NCBI GenBank assembly: GCA_022457155.1
Contig: JAJGOT010000602.1
Span: 314,501 to 378,500, forward strand
From: Cladopsammia gracilis
Taxonomy: Eukaryota > Cnidaria > Anthozoa > Scleractinia > Dendrophylliidae
Direction: 5' to 3'
Length of the DNA: 64,000 bases
Below, piece by piece: positions 21,401-30,745 of the stretch. Made by a program: the position numbers and the translations under genes. Under the pieces are notes generated by a model. That model searched no databases and was not told the DNA's origin. It saw nothing but the letters and a program-made list of their open reading frames with translations. Numbering within the stretch: the stretch's first letter is position 1; every line of letters begins with the position of its first letter.

Positions 21401-22107
21401 TCTAGGGCTGCTCTCTTAGCTCGAAATTCAAGCAGGGTCTCCTTGCAAGAACTTCTACTTGATCCCGACCCTTTCGAGACACGTGAACGGTGGGACCTTT
21501 GAGATCTGATAGAGGCTGCATCATTTTGTAATTTGTCAATTTCTTTCACGGCTGTATCATGAACTGCTTTCCATGTGTCAAGCAGATAAGTTTGTTTACT
21601 TGTGGCCTGATGAGTTTCATCCGAATCATCTGATAGCTCTATCCATTGGTCAAAACTTTGTACGACAACGTCTAACTCCTTGATCAAAGCTGAAATATCT
21701 TCCTTAATTTCCTTGGGATCTTTGCCTGAGAGGATTTGCTCTTTAAAGGTGTCTAATTTGGAGCGAAACTGACGGTCGTTATCTATCGCAGCGCTTCTCT
21801 TCAAGCCACAATTGTATTCTCGCCCTTTGGCCGTGAGGGTCCTGGGCCTAGTGTTACTCGAATCGTCAACAATGTCGGCATTTGTAATCGATGAAATTTC
21901 CTCTATTTTTGGACGTAAAGACACATTATCTGGTAAAATAACAGATGAGCTAACCTCAGTCTTTGTTGAGTCGACGATTTCTTTGTGAGCTGGACTTGAG
22001 GTGTGTTTTTTCGCGCTCTTCTCGATGAGAAATTCCTCTGGTTTCGACACGAAGGTTAGCCCGAGTCCGGTATCCTCGTGTTTATCGTCGAATTGTGCTG
22101 AATCCAT
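15421..22107 (-). CDS. BEL/Pao gag-pol polyprotein
   Basis: A single frame of 2228 codons encodes all replication proteins of the retrotransposon. In order it has a charged, coiled-coil Gag N-terminus with a 26-residue tandem repeat (about residues 310-390) and a DUF1759-like Gag domain from about 470. Cysteine/histidine knuckles follow at about 750-815, then an aspartic protease with DDQSTDVFV near 870. The reverse transcriptase has YVDD near 1330. RNase H begins with SFSDASNTG near 1510. The integrase has an N-terminal His/Cys region near 1860 and a DDE core with MDVFGPWY, SDQGSNF and VWERMIRTVRSSL (about 1926-2035). The C-terminal domain is DUF5641-like. No break was found. The start is the ATG about 93 bp inside the 5' LTR. 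It acts in cytoplasmic particles and integrates cDNA. Confidence 0.95.
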   Translation of the reverse strand: MDSAQFDDKHEDTGLGLTFVSKPEEFLIEKSAKKHTSSPAHKEIVDSTKTEVSSSVILPDNVSLRPKIEEISSITNADIVDDSSNTRPRTLTAKGREYNCGLKRSAAIDNDRQFRSKLDTFKEQILSGKDPKEIKEDISALIKELDVVVQSFDQWIELSDDSDETHQATSKQTYLLDTWKAVHDTAVKEIDKLQNDAASIRSQRSHRSRVSKGSGSSRSSCKETLLEFRAKRAALEETLKFSAVIAEQKQKLEQLKIQKELGEVIAQEQVYQKAMQEENCLQSPALPTETYDPIYTFIASKNTDKYTSTPDASATTPFGTRTTPVTKVTVTPSSTPDASATTPFGTGTTPVTKVTVTPSSTPDASATTPFDTRTTPVTKVTVTSSSTPLDVASVSLNQDPQGSTDRISHSTTATTFSLRGQAPPVYTLPACTMSQIGLTPPRGFCGNFPAFVPSSYTAYSPAPQDYSVQLTDTLAKISQLQRLPQATPDVFKGDETDKTKFFLWENSFDSLIDSAPVTAQQKLHFLYQYLDGKAKKVVEQLQYLVQNPEGAYQQARTIFKERFGHPAIISTSFQKKLTTWPKVGPNDATALEEFSDFLQQVKIASEHIPSLQVLNYPSQIQSLVEKLPSWFKPKWSDKVLKLQKKEGKDTFPSFADFAQVVRYHAERVNIPQIVQASGSSGTSQTDRFKPLNRQPRLRPPAVNLTSTSPPSNNGETNANHEEPSEISNVFSTHAQQPDTTKATAANTYCFYHKMKSHSMNDCEQFQKLRYEERRDFLMKNKVCLKCVNSNKHVARDCEQDRLDCKICRQKHATVLHDPSRHKVINASEARSACSRVCNQGHSARSCARIVLVEVFHQDNPSARMRTYAVLDDQSTDVFVTDTLLDQLQVKGQEVNLNISTIAGVNTVRTQKVNGLHIKDTDSRHNSIKIPFAYSQEKIPASHQDIATPDIAQLWPHLKEITHHIHYHPGVEIGLLIGRNIPSAFQPFHVIYGRDNEPWAEEYKFGWTIIGPVCLDNQQDSTACATVNRITVRREDSHNLFNVPTSNSSREEAVASFASKHQSKDVTTPQQIREMMQLDYSELHHSRTIRGTENTESVEDRRFNDHLTTSIHTNELGNWEMPLPLRTDNLSLPNNREQCLNRLLVIKRKLLKNDKVLKQYTEFMQKMFNKNHASLVPSDQLKTATGKVWYLPHFDVYHPKKPDQIRIVFDCSAIFHNESLNKHLLQGPDMMNALVGVLSRFRKEETAVTCDIEQMFHSFHVSPEHRDFLRFLWFKDNNLESQIVEYNMNVHLFGAVSSPGVANFGLRTTAEAGREQFGNEAADFLKNDFYVDDGLKSFATPAKAINVIKNTQAMCAAVNLRLHKFASNSETVLEALPAEDRSKDLKDLDLRHDVLPVQQSLGTYWCIQSDTIGFRIELKDKLLTSRGILSTVSSVYDPLGVIAPVILVGKQLLQELCREGIDWDDPVPAHIRSQWEKWRSELPLVETIKIARCLKPPDFGEPVAVELHSFSDASNTGLGQVTYLRLVNNSGQVHVSFLIGKARVAPLKPMSIPRLELTAAVVATNVASMLSQELNYSNPVKVFYTDSSVVLGYIRNDARRFDTYVGNRVQHIRDRSNPQQWHYVSSPNNPADIASRGATTKELSEHELWFNGPEFLWENEVPVISLDQVADLQHEDVEVKKPKSTVCISSHEETKSEEKESSHSILEPERFRHSSSLIRLKRSVVRIQRMIEQRRPNKQFNTRPNTGPPTVDELRLAEEVILKSVQFEHFGKEIQILQSLNHQDGMFQDRHSAHTRNETIKKTSSLYKLDPFLDSKGILRIGGRLLKVELDYGIKYPVICPKKSHVTNLLIRHFHSKEHHPGYEMTHNSIRQAGYWIVNGRSVVSHLLSSCAICHKLRGRAQVQKMANLPEERVTQAPPFTYTGMDVFGPWYIKEGRKELKRWGIVFTCLSSRAIHLETLNTMETSSFINALRRFINRRGKVRQLRSDQGSNFIGGRNELNAEVNTDAVKNFLLTQECDFIEFKMNFPSSSHMGGVWERMIRTVRSSLSGLLEDHSTQLDDEGLRTLFTEAENLVNSRPLTTDSLSDPQAPEPITPNHLLTLKTKAVLPPPGNFSRPDLYTRKRWRRVQFLADQFWLRWQREYCLQQQKRQKWNKTVPNVQVDDIVLICEDSSPRNKWPLARVTQVYPSDDGLVRKVSLFYTESGNKKLLDRPVHKLILVHRPKEGRDN
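20943..21176 (-). repeat. 78 bp coding minisatellite in gag
   Basis: Three near-identical 78 bp units encode 26 residues each (TPDASATTPFGT then TTPVTKVTVT). They form a Thr/Pro/Ser-rich low-complexity linker between the Gag coiled coil and the DUF1759-like domain. Confidence 0.9.
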
Positions 22108-22200
22108 GGTAAAGTTCCTCGGCGTAAATCCAATTCGTTAGAGTTCCTCAGACTAAACAGAAGTCTTCAAAGTTCCTTGAGGTAAATACGAGTCTTTGAC

Positions 22201-22519
22201 TGTAGCGACCGCTTTTGGGTGACGGCGGCGCGAGGGCAACATGCGTTGCAGAAATTCTGAAAGGTTCACTTCACAATGACCAAAACGTCTAACAAGATCC
22301 TTAGTTCCGTTTAATGCTGGTTCACAAGATGTTAACGGACCGAAGGGACCGTCAAAGACTGTAATGGCTATTACAACATGCTTCGTGCAAAGCCTAAAGA
22401 ACTGCGTTGGGCGACGTTGCCAAAAACACACTGCTCTCTCGTGGAGCTTACCAAAACTGAAATCCCGGATGCGCGTGACCGGGTCACGTGTTAAACAAAA
22501 CGACTGGGAAGGCGTTACA
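22201..22519 (-). repeat. 5' LTR of the BEL/Pao element
   Basis: 319 bp, identical to the other LTR except one base. It carries the promoter for the element. The leader at 22108-22200 contains three GAGGAACT-like repeats on the minus strand. Confidence 0.95.
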
Positions 22520-22524
22520 CCAAC
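22520..22524. repeat. Target-site duplication CCAAC, right
   Basis: Matches 14952-14956. After it the SINE body resumes (TGGTTTGCCTCCTGCC). Confidence 0.9.
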
Positions 22525-22645
22525 TGGTTTGCCTCCTGCCAGTTGGGATTTTTAAAATGTTATGTTCTATTTGAATATTTGTTTCTTTATTTAGTGTCCC
22601 CAATTAGTGCTCGCGCGCTAAATACCTTGACACTTAAATAAAGTG

Positions 22646-22688
<43 letters not shown>

Positions 22689-22708
22689 GTTATTATTATT
22701 ATTATTCA
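22525..22708 (+). repeat. tRNA-derived SINE, 3' half with (TTA)n tail
   Basis: Continues the SINE cut at 14956: TTTGCCTCCTGCCAGTTGGG, a T-rich body and an (ATT)n tail at about 22650-22708. With the BEL element removed the two parts abut in correct order. Confidence 0.85.
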
Positions 22709-23327
22709 TCACCGATTCTTCTGAATCTGTTTTATTAATGGAACTTCATTCAGTGCTTGTTTTAAAAGTGTATAATGAAAAGAAATTTTTGTTGTTGAAA
22801 GGATTTGAATGATGAACCATGCGCGTTCGAAAATACGAGTTTGAAAAAAAGAACATTCTTCTGACATGCAATGCGCGAGACTGTAAAGCTCAACCGGAAA
22901 TTTCACGCATTAGGTCATTACATGACCTGAATCACACGTAGGTTTGATTTACACGATTTGAGTTTTATGTGACTTTGCTAGCGATCGTGTCGGCTACTGA
23001 ATGTAGTGTTACTTTTCAGACATAACTTTATGTTTCTCCCTTAGAGCACTCAAAACACTCGGGAATCAATACTGCAATGGGCTAAAGCCATGTACAATTC
23101 AAGCTGTGTACAGCTTCTTGTTCAATAAAAAGCAAGCCAAGAACCCTCAATCAATTAAAAAATTGTTTCATGATTCCATCAAATTACTATAAACAGCAAA
23201 TACCTTTTACATAAACAACCTTTTAACCAATTTATTAGCCCACGCAGCAAGAATCAACGACAGCCATAATCCCCACTACGCCACCTATTAATTTATCTGC
23301 TCTCAAATCTCCTAACACTTGAGAATC
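22709..23327. other. Non-coding stretch with dispersed repeat
   Basis: About 22925-23130 is the contiguous version of the outer parts of the composite repeat at 4390-5165, including TCAAGCTGTGTACAGCTTCT. Nothing else recognised. Confidence 0.6.
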
Positions 23328-23450
23328 CCGGAGGGAGACTCCCATATAAAAATGACAGCAGTGCTCGTCGAGATTCAGTTCAAGTACCTTTTAGGGTGTT
23401 TTTCGAAAATTTCCGCCAAACACCCCCGTCATTTTTATATTTTTATTGTT
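23328..23450. mobile_element. Partial copy of the CCCCGGG foldback MITE
   Basis: GGAGGGAGACTCCCATATAA, GTGCTCGTCGA and GTACCTTTTAGGGTGTTTTT match the complete element at 58542-58913. Only parts of the ends remain. Confidence 0.6.
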
Positions 23451-24889
23451 ATAACTTTTACATTTTTACGTCACTTAGCGTTTATTTATTGGTTTTAGAT
23501 TAATTTTGAGTCCTTTTGGACGGTTTTTAAGAGGTTTTGAAAAAAAATCAGAAATCCAAGATGGCGGCCGTATAACTAACTCCAGTTACTTCTGCGACAA
23601 TGCAAAGACCACTTGAACAAACAGTGGCAAAATGTAGTTGGTTCTTTGTGCAGATCAGGATTATTTAAACCGCACTGGGATCACGAAATTTAAATAAGAA
23701 AGGAAAAACGAAATGAATTCTGGTAGTTGTAGTCAAATGACGCCATCGAGCAAATGGCCTGTTAGAGCACAATAAAATAACGTGCGAATGTCTGAGTTCC
23801 AGTTCAAAGTCTGCTTTTAGACATAAGCGTGTAAGCATCCAAATTATAGTTTTGAATATAATCTAGTATAATCTCTTTATGTTTACATAGCCGCGATATT
23901 CGCGCAATATATTAAGCCTATTTCTATATATTTAAATTATAACTTGGCTCCGGGGTTTAGGGGAATAAAACAAAAGAAATCACATTGAGGTTGAGGATTG
24001 AATAATGAGTTAGAATTTTAATACATGTTTATCGAAATTAGCTTATCCAATGGCGCGATCGTGCATTCGTAACTCATATCCAAAGATACTGTGGTTGCTG
24101 TAAAAAAAAATGTTCATCTTAGACAGAAAGTGGAAAATGGACAAACCATAACATGAAAATTCTCTGGAGTACTTCTCCCAAAAATATGTTGACTAATATA
24201 CAAAATTAAGTAGAAATCGGTAAACATGAAGATAAGACTCTTATCTTGATAAAACCATATATGAATCAAGTCTATTATTGATAGAATTTGAGAACGCAAA
24301 TGTGTATCCGGATTCGTTGAAAAACCTGTTTTCATAATAAAACTCTCGAGATTGAAAAGTATTCGGATATAAAGTACTCAGAATGGGCTCCGGATTCAAA
24401 GTATCCGGATTCGTGGCACAATCAGGTTACACCCCGGACTTTCTGTGTAACGTTGCAAACGAATCCGGTGCGAAAAGTGACCGGATTCGAGACGAATCTG
24501 GAGACGTTATTGCTCCAGTGTGAATTTGTCCTCAGGCTACAGTTGACAAGGATAGAAATGCATTGTAGATCAAATTGGAAACTTTCGGCCATCAATTTCC
24601 ATCATCTTGTTTCTTGCCAGTCATTCACAGAAGCCTGCATCTTCGTGCAGACGCAGCAAGTACAACAGAGTGCTCTTCCTGGTTGCTATAATATATAATA
24701 AATCGCCATTCGAGAATATAAATTATCAATCGAGAAAAGAGTGATGTGAGATATTCACACTTCACATCGAGATTTGGAAATCAGTATACGAGAAAAATAA
24801 ATCACAATTCGACTTTTCGATTTGTTCTTACAGAGCCAGCGAGTAACACCAAGTAAGCGGAGTGCATTTTGGCGGGATACGCAAACAAA
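23451..24889. other. Non-coding stretch
   Basis: No exon seen. An AAGATGGCGGCC motif (YY1-like) lies near 23560. Between about 24300 and 24505 the core CCGGATTCG recurs in both orientations, five or more times, which suggests a decayed DNA-transposon end. Confidence 0.4.
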
Positions 24890-25054
24890 ATGGCGGATGA
24901 ATTGAGTCCAGAACATTCTCTAAGAAGCAGTATTGAAAGAACAGCTGCAGTTTACGATGCATCAAATCTTATTGAATTAAAAATCTGTGAAAGAAGGCCG
25001 AGGAAGACACACATGTGCTTGTCGCTGTATCACCGGCACAAAATTACTTGTTAG
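24890..25054 (+). other. Possible first coding exon, unknown
   Basis: An ATG in good context (CAAAATGGCGGATG, also a YY1-like motif) opens 54 codons: MADELSPEHSLRSSIERTAA and then VYDASNLIELKICERRPRKT. Initiation contexts that overlap ATGGCGG are common at animal start sites. No homology is recognised and no donor is decisive. A LINE fragment begins just downstream. It could be chance. Confidence 0.2.
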
Positions 25055-25104
25055 GAGATCTGTTTGGGGTGTTAGTAGATTCTTTGGTTGTGTTGCTTAG
25101 AAAG

Positions 25105-25775
25105 ATGTCAGACATTTTGAACACATCAAGCTGTCAATATTACGGACTTCTTAACGCCATTCCATTAACATGGAAAGCAAGGCTTAAAAGTCACGGCGAA
25201 TACAGTGATCAAAATTCCCCAGGCGACAATTTATCAACCAGTTCAATTTACTCTACCCTGCTAAAAAATGCCTTTGTACCTCCAACATCCGAAAGTAAAA
25301 TACGTCGACATGGATTCAACGAGAAAAACATTCCAAAAGTTTATCTATTACCCTATACTGTCACAAAAGAAATAAAAATAATAATGTTCCAATACAAAGT
25401 GATACACAACATACTTCTCACCAAAGCGACTCTTTACCGTGATGGTCTTGTTGACAATGACATCTGCAATTTGTGCAACTTTGAAAGACAAAACCTAGAC
25501 CACTTGTTTATACACTGTAGTTTATCTGCCAATTTTTGGATTTTGTTTCAAAATTGGTGGCATGATAAAACACATGAAGTTATTGTGTTAAACGCAAGTC
25601 ATATACTCTATGGTTGGTTTAAGATAACAAAGCATCGGCAGGTCTTAAATTACTCTATCTTAATCGCATGAAAAACTTCCTTCTGCAAATGCAAGAAAAA
25701 CTACAAATTTTAAAAGGAATCGCAACTAAACAGAAATCGCTTCCCAATTTCTACCGAACTTGGGAAGTTATCCTT
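25105..25775 (+). pseudogene. L1/Tx1-like LINE ORF2, C-terminal fragment
   Basis: The frame has CQYYGLLNAIPLTWKARL, IMFQYKVIHNILLTKATLYR and the zinc-knuckle CNLCNFERQNLDHLFIHC (C-x2-C-x11-H-x3-C), features of the region after the reverse transcriptase in L1/Tx1-type LINEs. After a one-base shift near 25665 the tail FLLQMQEKLQILKG and SLPNFYRTWEVIL follows. A T-rich 3' untranslated region runs to about 25930. It is 5'-truncated and frame-broken. Confidence 0.8.
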
Positions 25776-25930
25776 TAACACACAGTTTTTCGTCGCACTT
25801 TCTTTGCTTTTTACTGTAAGTAGTTGTATTTATTCCTTTGTTGTATATTGTTGTCTTTAGCTTGTTGTCTTTTCTTCTGTATTACTTACATTTTTTGTAA
25901 CGGCTCCTAAAATTTGAAAATTAAATAGCT

Positions 25931-26685
25931 ATAAATGATTGGTAAATACATGACATGTAGACAGCGCACTTGTAAACATAGGATAAAAATAATGTATGGC
26001 ATATAAAGTGTATGATACAAAACTGAGTTCAAAATATAGTAATATATGTTAGTAATACATTAAAACAGTAAAACAGTAATATTAAACTATTTGCTGAGTC
26101 TATTAAAAACAAAGCAGCCGTTATAATAAAATGATCTCTTGACTACCGGAAGTCACTAAGCTATGAACTGGAAGTACACAATTTAAAATATGCGTGCATA
26201 AATTTGCAGGCAAAATCATGACACAAAAAATAATAATAATAAAAAAAAGAAACGGAGGGCATTTTATAACTCATGCCGCTACGCGCATGAGTAACTAGCG
26301 GAGATCTGTTAAACTCGACACCGTGACATTGTGAGACATTGTTTACAATGAACAGTAATAAGTTGCGTGATCTAGTGTAATATTAGTAGTGTAATCGAAT
26401 CTGTTAATAACGTACATATATCGCGTGAAAAATAACTTTATTGATTAGCCATGTAATTCGCACAAGCTTTGATTAAAGATAGTTGATTAGAACACGCGTC
26501 TCGTTCGCTCTTCGTTGTCGACATTTTAGTAACAATACGTTACACAATAATCATAGATTAATATTATTCGACTCACCTTAGAATTTCTGGGCTTGTCATC
26601 ATAGCATGTCTGTTCTTCTCAGTAAACCGGACACTAGAGTCTAATGCTGAACAATCTAAGTTGAATGTATTTGCTTAAGGAGCAC
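25931..26685. other. Non-coding stretch
   Basis: About 26140-26235 is the inverse copy of the repeat at 1500-1640. A short inverted repeat CTCATGCCGCTACGCGCATGAG lies at about 26270-26292. No gene seen. Confidence 0.5.
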
Positions 26686-26881
26686 TAGACTACGAGCAGT
26701 CCCTCTTTCCCAGCTTAGTCCGTCGAGCGAGAAACAAAAAAACATCAGCGAGCGGAAAATAGCCGCGCAAAAACTGGGTCGAGACGAGCGCGGTTTTTGC
26801 GCGGCCATTATCCGCCCACCAATGTTTTCTCGTTTCTCGCTCGATGTACTAAGCTGGGAAAGAGGGACTGCTCGTAGTCTA
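26686..26881. mobile_element. Foldback MITE with probable 9 bp target duplication
   Basis: The tips TAGACTACGAGCAGTCCCTC and the complement at 26862-26881 are the ends of arms about 85 bp long that are nearly complementary. Flanks AAGGAGCAC (left) and AAAGAGCAC (right) differ at one base and could be a 9 bp duplication, as for Mutator-like elements. Confidence 0.7.
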
Positions 26882-27344
26882 AAAGAGCACTAGTACCATG
26901 CACTATTTAGTGTCACCCTCCATAAATAAGGATGGATTGATTGAATCGTCTTATATTTGTATGTTTTTGTGTATTCCTTTTAACAATAAAATGCCATATA
27001 AATGGAATCATCAATATAATCTGAGTTTCAATTTGCACATCGAGTTCCACAGTTTTGCAAGGAAGAACAAGGAAAAATATTATATTATGATAATAAAGTT
27101 ATTATATTGTGGCTGCACAGTGAGATGGGAAATAATACAAAAGGTATTGCTGAGCCTTACTTAAAAGTGACAAATGATGGACGGTTACGAACGTAATCAA
27201 TTTCAAATTTGACATTTACAAAGAAATTACTTGGTTAAACAATATCGCAAATGATATTAATTTTTCCTCTACTTTTAACTGGATTGGCAAGAAACAGTGG
27301 AAACACATTTTATATACAAAACTGTATCACGTATCGCTGTTAAA
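26882..27344. other. Upstream region of the receptor gene
   Basis: AT-rich, with no exon or clear promoter element. An upstream GTG at 27297 is in frame with the receptor, but the first ATG is at 27345. Confidence 0.4.
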
Positions 27345-28241
27345 ATGGAAACGTGGTTCAATCTTCTCGGCTGGTTGCTTTCCATCTCAGGAGCAGTAGG
27401 AAACAGCTTAGTAGTTTTTATCGTCGCCAAAAATCGCCGACTACATTCGCCAGCCAATTGGCTTGTTCTATCCTTGGCAGTGGCTGATTTTGGGGTGGGA
27501 TTTGCTGTTTTCCCGTCAGGATACCTATGCAGTAAGGCTGCCTGTAACATGAGGGTGTACATGGCTTTCTACTGGTTCTTCATACATTCGTCGGTCACAA
27601 ATCTTTGCTTTTTGACTTGGGATCGTTACACCGCCATAGTTCACCCTTTCAAGTACATCACCTGCATGACGGCGAGGCGCCCTAGATTAATCATTTTAGC
27701 AGCGTGGTTGATCCCCGTGGTTTTTTCGCTGTCACTTCTCCTTGGAATGTACGCAACAAATTCCAGTACAGCTTGGAAAATTCTACGATTGATGGGCGTC
27801 TCCGCGTTTGACATATTAGCCTGTCTGCTGCTTTTGTACTGCGTTATTCGTATCCTGCTTGTCGCAAGAGCAAAAGCAAAAGAAGACTATGCAATTCGAA
27901 GAATTGCTCATCCTATAGAACTAAACGAACAGCAAAACCAGTTATATTTCGAATCAAAGTCTCCAAAGAAATGCAAGAGGACCAACACAGCGCTATTTTT
28001 GACTGTTATATTGATGTTTTTTCTGGGATGCCATACAGCGACAAACTACTTAATTATGTACCTCGCGTTTTCTTCGGATGTGTCCAATGCAGTCTCCGGG
28101 ATAGTCACTTTGCTCCTAGTTCTAAATTCGGGTGTGAATCCTTTAGTTTATGCCATTTTGAAGAAGGATATCAAAAGAGAACTAAAAAAGTTTATTAATC
28201 GAGAAAAAAACAAAGAAACGGCTTACAATTTAGCGAGGTAG
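27345..28241 (+). CDS. Intronless class A (rhodopsin-like) GPCR
   Basis: One uninterrupted frame of 298 residues starts at ATG in context AAAATGG and has seven hydrophobic segments. TM1 carries GAVGNSLVVF and TM2 carries LSLAVADFGVG. TM3 ends in WDRYTAIVHPF (DRY motif), and TM7 has LNSGVNPLVYAILKKDIKREL in two parts, NSGVNPLVYA being the NPxxY motif. It is a plasma-membrane receptor signalling through G proteins, and the ligand is unknown. The sequence style resembles the amine/adenosine/melatonin-like receptors that are expanded and intronless in cnidarians. Loop 2 is very short with no cysteine, so the usual TM3-loop 2 disulfide cannot form. TM6 lacks CWxP (it has FFLGCHTATN). The frame looks intact. 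Confidence 0.9.
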   Translation: METWFNLLGWLLSISGAVGNSLVVFIVAKNRRLHSPANWLVLSLAVADFGVGFAVFPSGYLCSKAACNMRVYMAFYWFFIHSSVTNLCFLTWDRYTAIVHPFKYITCMTARRPRLIILAAWLIPVVFSLSLLLGMYATNSSTAWKILRLMGVSAFDILACLLLLYCVIRILLVARAKAKEDYAIRRIAHPIELNEQQNQLYFESKSPKKCKRTNTALFLTVILMFFLGCHTATNYLIMYLAFSSDVSNAVSGIVTLLLVLNSGVNPLVYAILKKDIKRELKKFINREKNKETAYNLAR

Positions 28242-28630
28242 AAACTCAGGCCAGTATTGTGCTAAAAACACATCAAACTACAGTTGTCTCATCTTGGCGA
28301 AGTGCATGCAGTTTGCACCTGGCACAAAATATGACCAGATCCTTGACTTTGTGGGACATCATCGCGATGATAACCTTCAGAAATGTCCATCATATATGGC
28401 GTGACTTATTCCAATCAACTAAGCCGAAACGTACAACATTTCACAATTGTTGGTTCGAAGGGAGTTTGTATTAGTTAGTTAGTCGGAAGGTTTCTTCTTT
28501 TCTGTGTCGATTTTACTCCATGCATATTATGAAATGAAATGTAATAATAATAAAATAATAATAATATTTAGAATTTTAATTAGTAATTTGTAGTTAGAAT
28601 TTTAATGTATTGTAAATAGTTATTTTAATT

Positions 28631-28670
<40 letters not shown>

Positions 28671-30719
28671 TCCGGCAACTGGAGAGAATCGAATAATAAT
28701 AAAATAAGGTTACATTCGCCCTCCTTTTCCATAACTATCTTTAACCAACAGAAGTGAAATTTTTACGTGGGCTGATATCAATAAACGGCCGACAGCTGTA
28801 TTTGGAAAGTTTCGGGAAGTCGCAAGGGCGGTATATTATTATTACAATTAAATTTTTTAGTTCTGCCTTTTTTTGTAGCTTATCATAATAAATAGATTTT
28901 GTTTTTCGGCGTTAGTTGGAGCTGTGTTTAGCGGAGAAAACCGTTTAAAAGTATTTCCCTGCATTTTTTCGCGGTTTGCTACTCAATACATGTTTCACAT
29001 TTTTCAAACAGTGGTCAACACTGCATTTGAGGCTGCGTAACTCTGCAAATCAAGCGTTTTTGGAGGAATATAGAGCTAAGTGCTGATTTTTAAACCTGAT
29101 TTCGTTTTAAATTGAAGCTAGTAGCTCGTCGAAGCATTTATTTACAACTAAACTCTTTTTAGTTTAATTCTTGTGCTTCCGACCTTTTCACCTTAGTTTA
29201 AAAGCTTAATATCATTAGTTTACTGTTCTATATTGTGCAATTTTGGCGTGCATTTAAAAAGGATTCAATTTTGAATAATTAGGTTGTATGATGGCTACAC
29301 AGCCGTCAGCTCGGTAAACACTTTAAAAGTTGAATCTTTCGCAGTGTTTAGCGGAGCAGTGAAGTCGTTATTTCCCTGCATTTTTTCGCGGTTTGCTACT
29401 CAAGACAGGGATACTAATTAAGGGATACTCAGAAGGCGCTTTAGTGGAAAAAGAATAGCTTTCAGGGATAAAATCTTGCTTCGAGGAACCCTCATACGGT
29501 TTTATCAATGCAGGAGCAATGCGAAGAGATGCCTTGTTTTTATTACGGATTCAGAACCGAAGAAGCGGAGTTTTAACGAATTTCAAAGCAGTCCAGTGAC
29601 TTAAAGGTAAAATAAATCACATTTTTCGATGGGAATTTATGTTGATATCAATTTTTGATTGACTTTACCTTTCTGTTCTCTTAAGTTTTGGAGACATGTT
29701 TGTGAAACGTGCTCAAATTAAGTAGTGTTTGTTATCTTGAATTTCATCGAAGACAACTCTGCCCTGATGCGCTATAAATGGTACGTGTTTTGCCTTTAAA
29801 TATAAACTAATGGAGATTTGAATAAAATTTTTCGAAAGAAGATTGTGTTGTCCATTTTTATGTGTTTGTTCATTCATTACATAGATTGAAAAGCGATTTT
29901 TATGTCTTCACTGGCGTCGCCTTATGCAAATATGTTTCTGTATTTTTGCAATTTTGATTTCCAAATCAGTTTCTCGGGCATTTTATTCGGAAAGTAGTCG
30001 TACTAGTTATTCTAGACAGAGAAAAGTTTTTTGTGAACTTTTGTACGGTCTAAATGTACTGTGCAGACGGTCGGGTAATAAGTCTTAAGTTTACTGATTT
30101 TTTGAGAATTGCTAAAATTCAAAAATAGCCCGGTCGTTAATCTGAATTCTTGTGCTTCCGACCTTTCACCTTAGTTAAGTTTCACTTTAGTTAAGCTTGT
30201 TCAAAGTGCGACACTGTTAGGCTATGTCTATCTATATATATTATATGTTCATATACGGTGCTTTAATCGTATTATATTTGTCATACAAGGAGGTGTCATG
30301 TACCAGTTATGTTTATTTTATGTCATCGCTTTGGATCAATTTCCATTTCGCGCCGCACAAAATTTATTGTCGCCAATGCGCAGCAAAACCGGGAGGTTTA
30401 TCTTCGTGTTCTGTTGAAAGGTCGACATCGATGCGTAGGACACCACTTTCCCAGTTAGCAGACCCACTCGTGATCAATAATTTGAAGTTCTAAAATGCTT
30501 ATCTTGGCGCTCAGTTTGAATGAGATAATACCGCAGAATGCGTAGGTAACAAATGGCGTATGCAAATCGTTCAATTCCTTTTAAAGCAGGAACGATACAC
30601 TTCAAACCCAAAGAACTGTTTAATATTTTAACGTCAGCATAAATGTAGGATTTTTTCTCTCGTTTTGCCAATTATAACCGATCAACGCATTTAGGCATAA
30701 CGCGAGAATGATGCTTTTC
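28242..30719. other. Non-coding stretch with local direct repeats
   Basis: (AAT)n lies at about 28637-28670. Two pairs of direct repeats occur: TTTCCCTGCATTTTTTCGCG at about 28960 and 29372, and ATTCTTGTGCTTCCGACCTT at about 29167 and 30145. They indicate an old duplication or a decayed element with interleaved repeats. No exon recognised. Confidence 0.5.
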
Positions 30720-30745
30720 CTAGTTCAAGTTCAAGTTCAAGTTTA
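30720..30745 (-). repeat. Hexamer tail of a truncated retroelement
   Basis: The minus strand carries three AACTTG units after a T/A-rich stretch, like the short simple-repeat 3' tails of CR1-type LINEs. The body would extend to the right but was not recognised. Confidence 0.4.

Larger units (their letters stand above)
14957..22519 (-). mobile_element. Complete BEL/Pao LTR retrotransposon
   Basis: A 7563 bp element lies in minus orientation inside a SINE. It has 319 bp LTRs with TGTA...TACA ends, a CCAAC target duplication and one uninterrupted gag-pol frame. The LTRs differ at a single position (G at about 15150, A at the matching place near 22388). The insertion is therefore very young and possibly still competent. 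No envelope-like frame is present. A tRNA primer site next to the 5' LTR is not obvious. Confidence 0.95.

Noticed and set aside
27297..27344. Extra 16 residues at the GPCR N-terminus
   Set aside because: They begin with GTG; the first ATG at 27345 has a good context and gives a normal short N-terminus.
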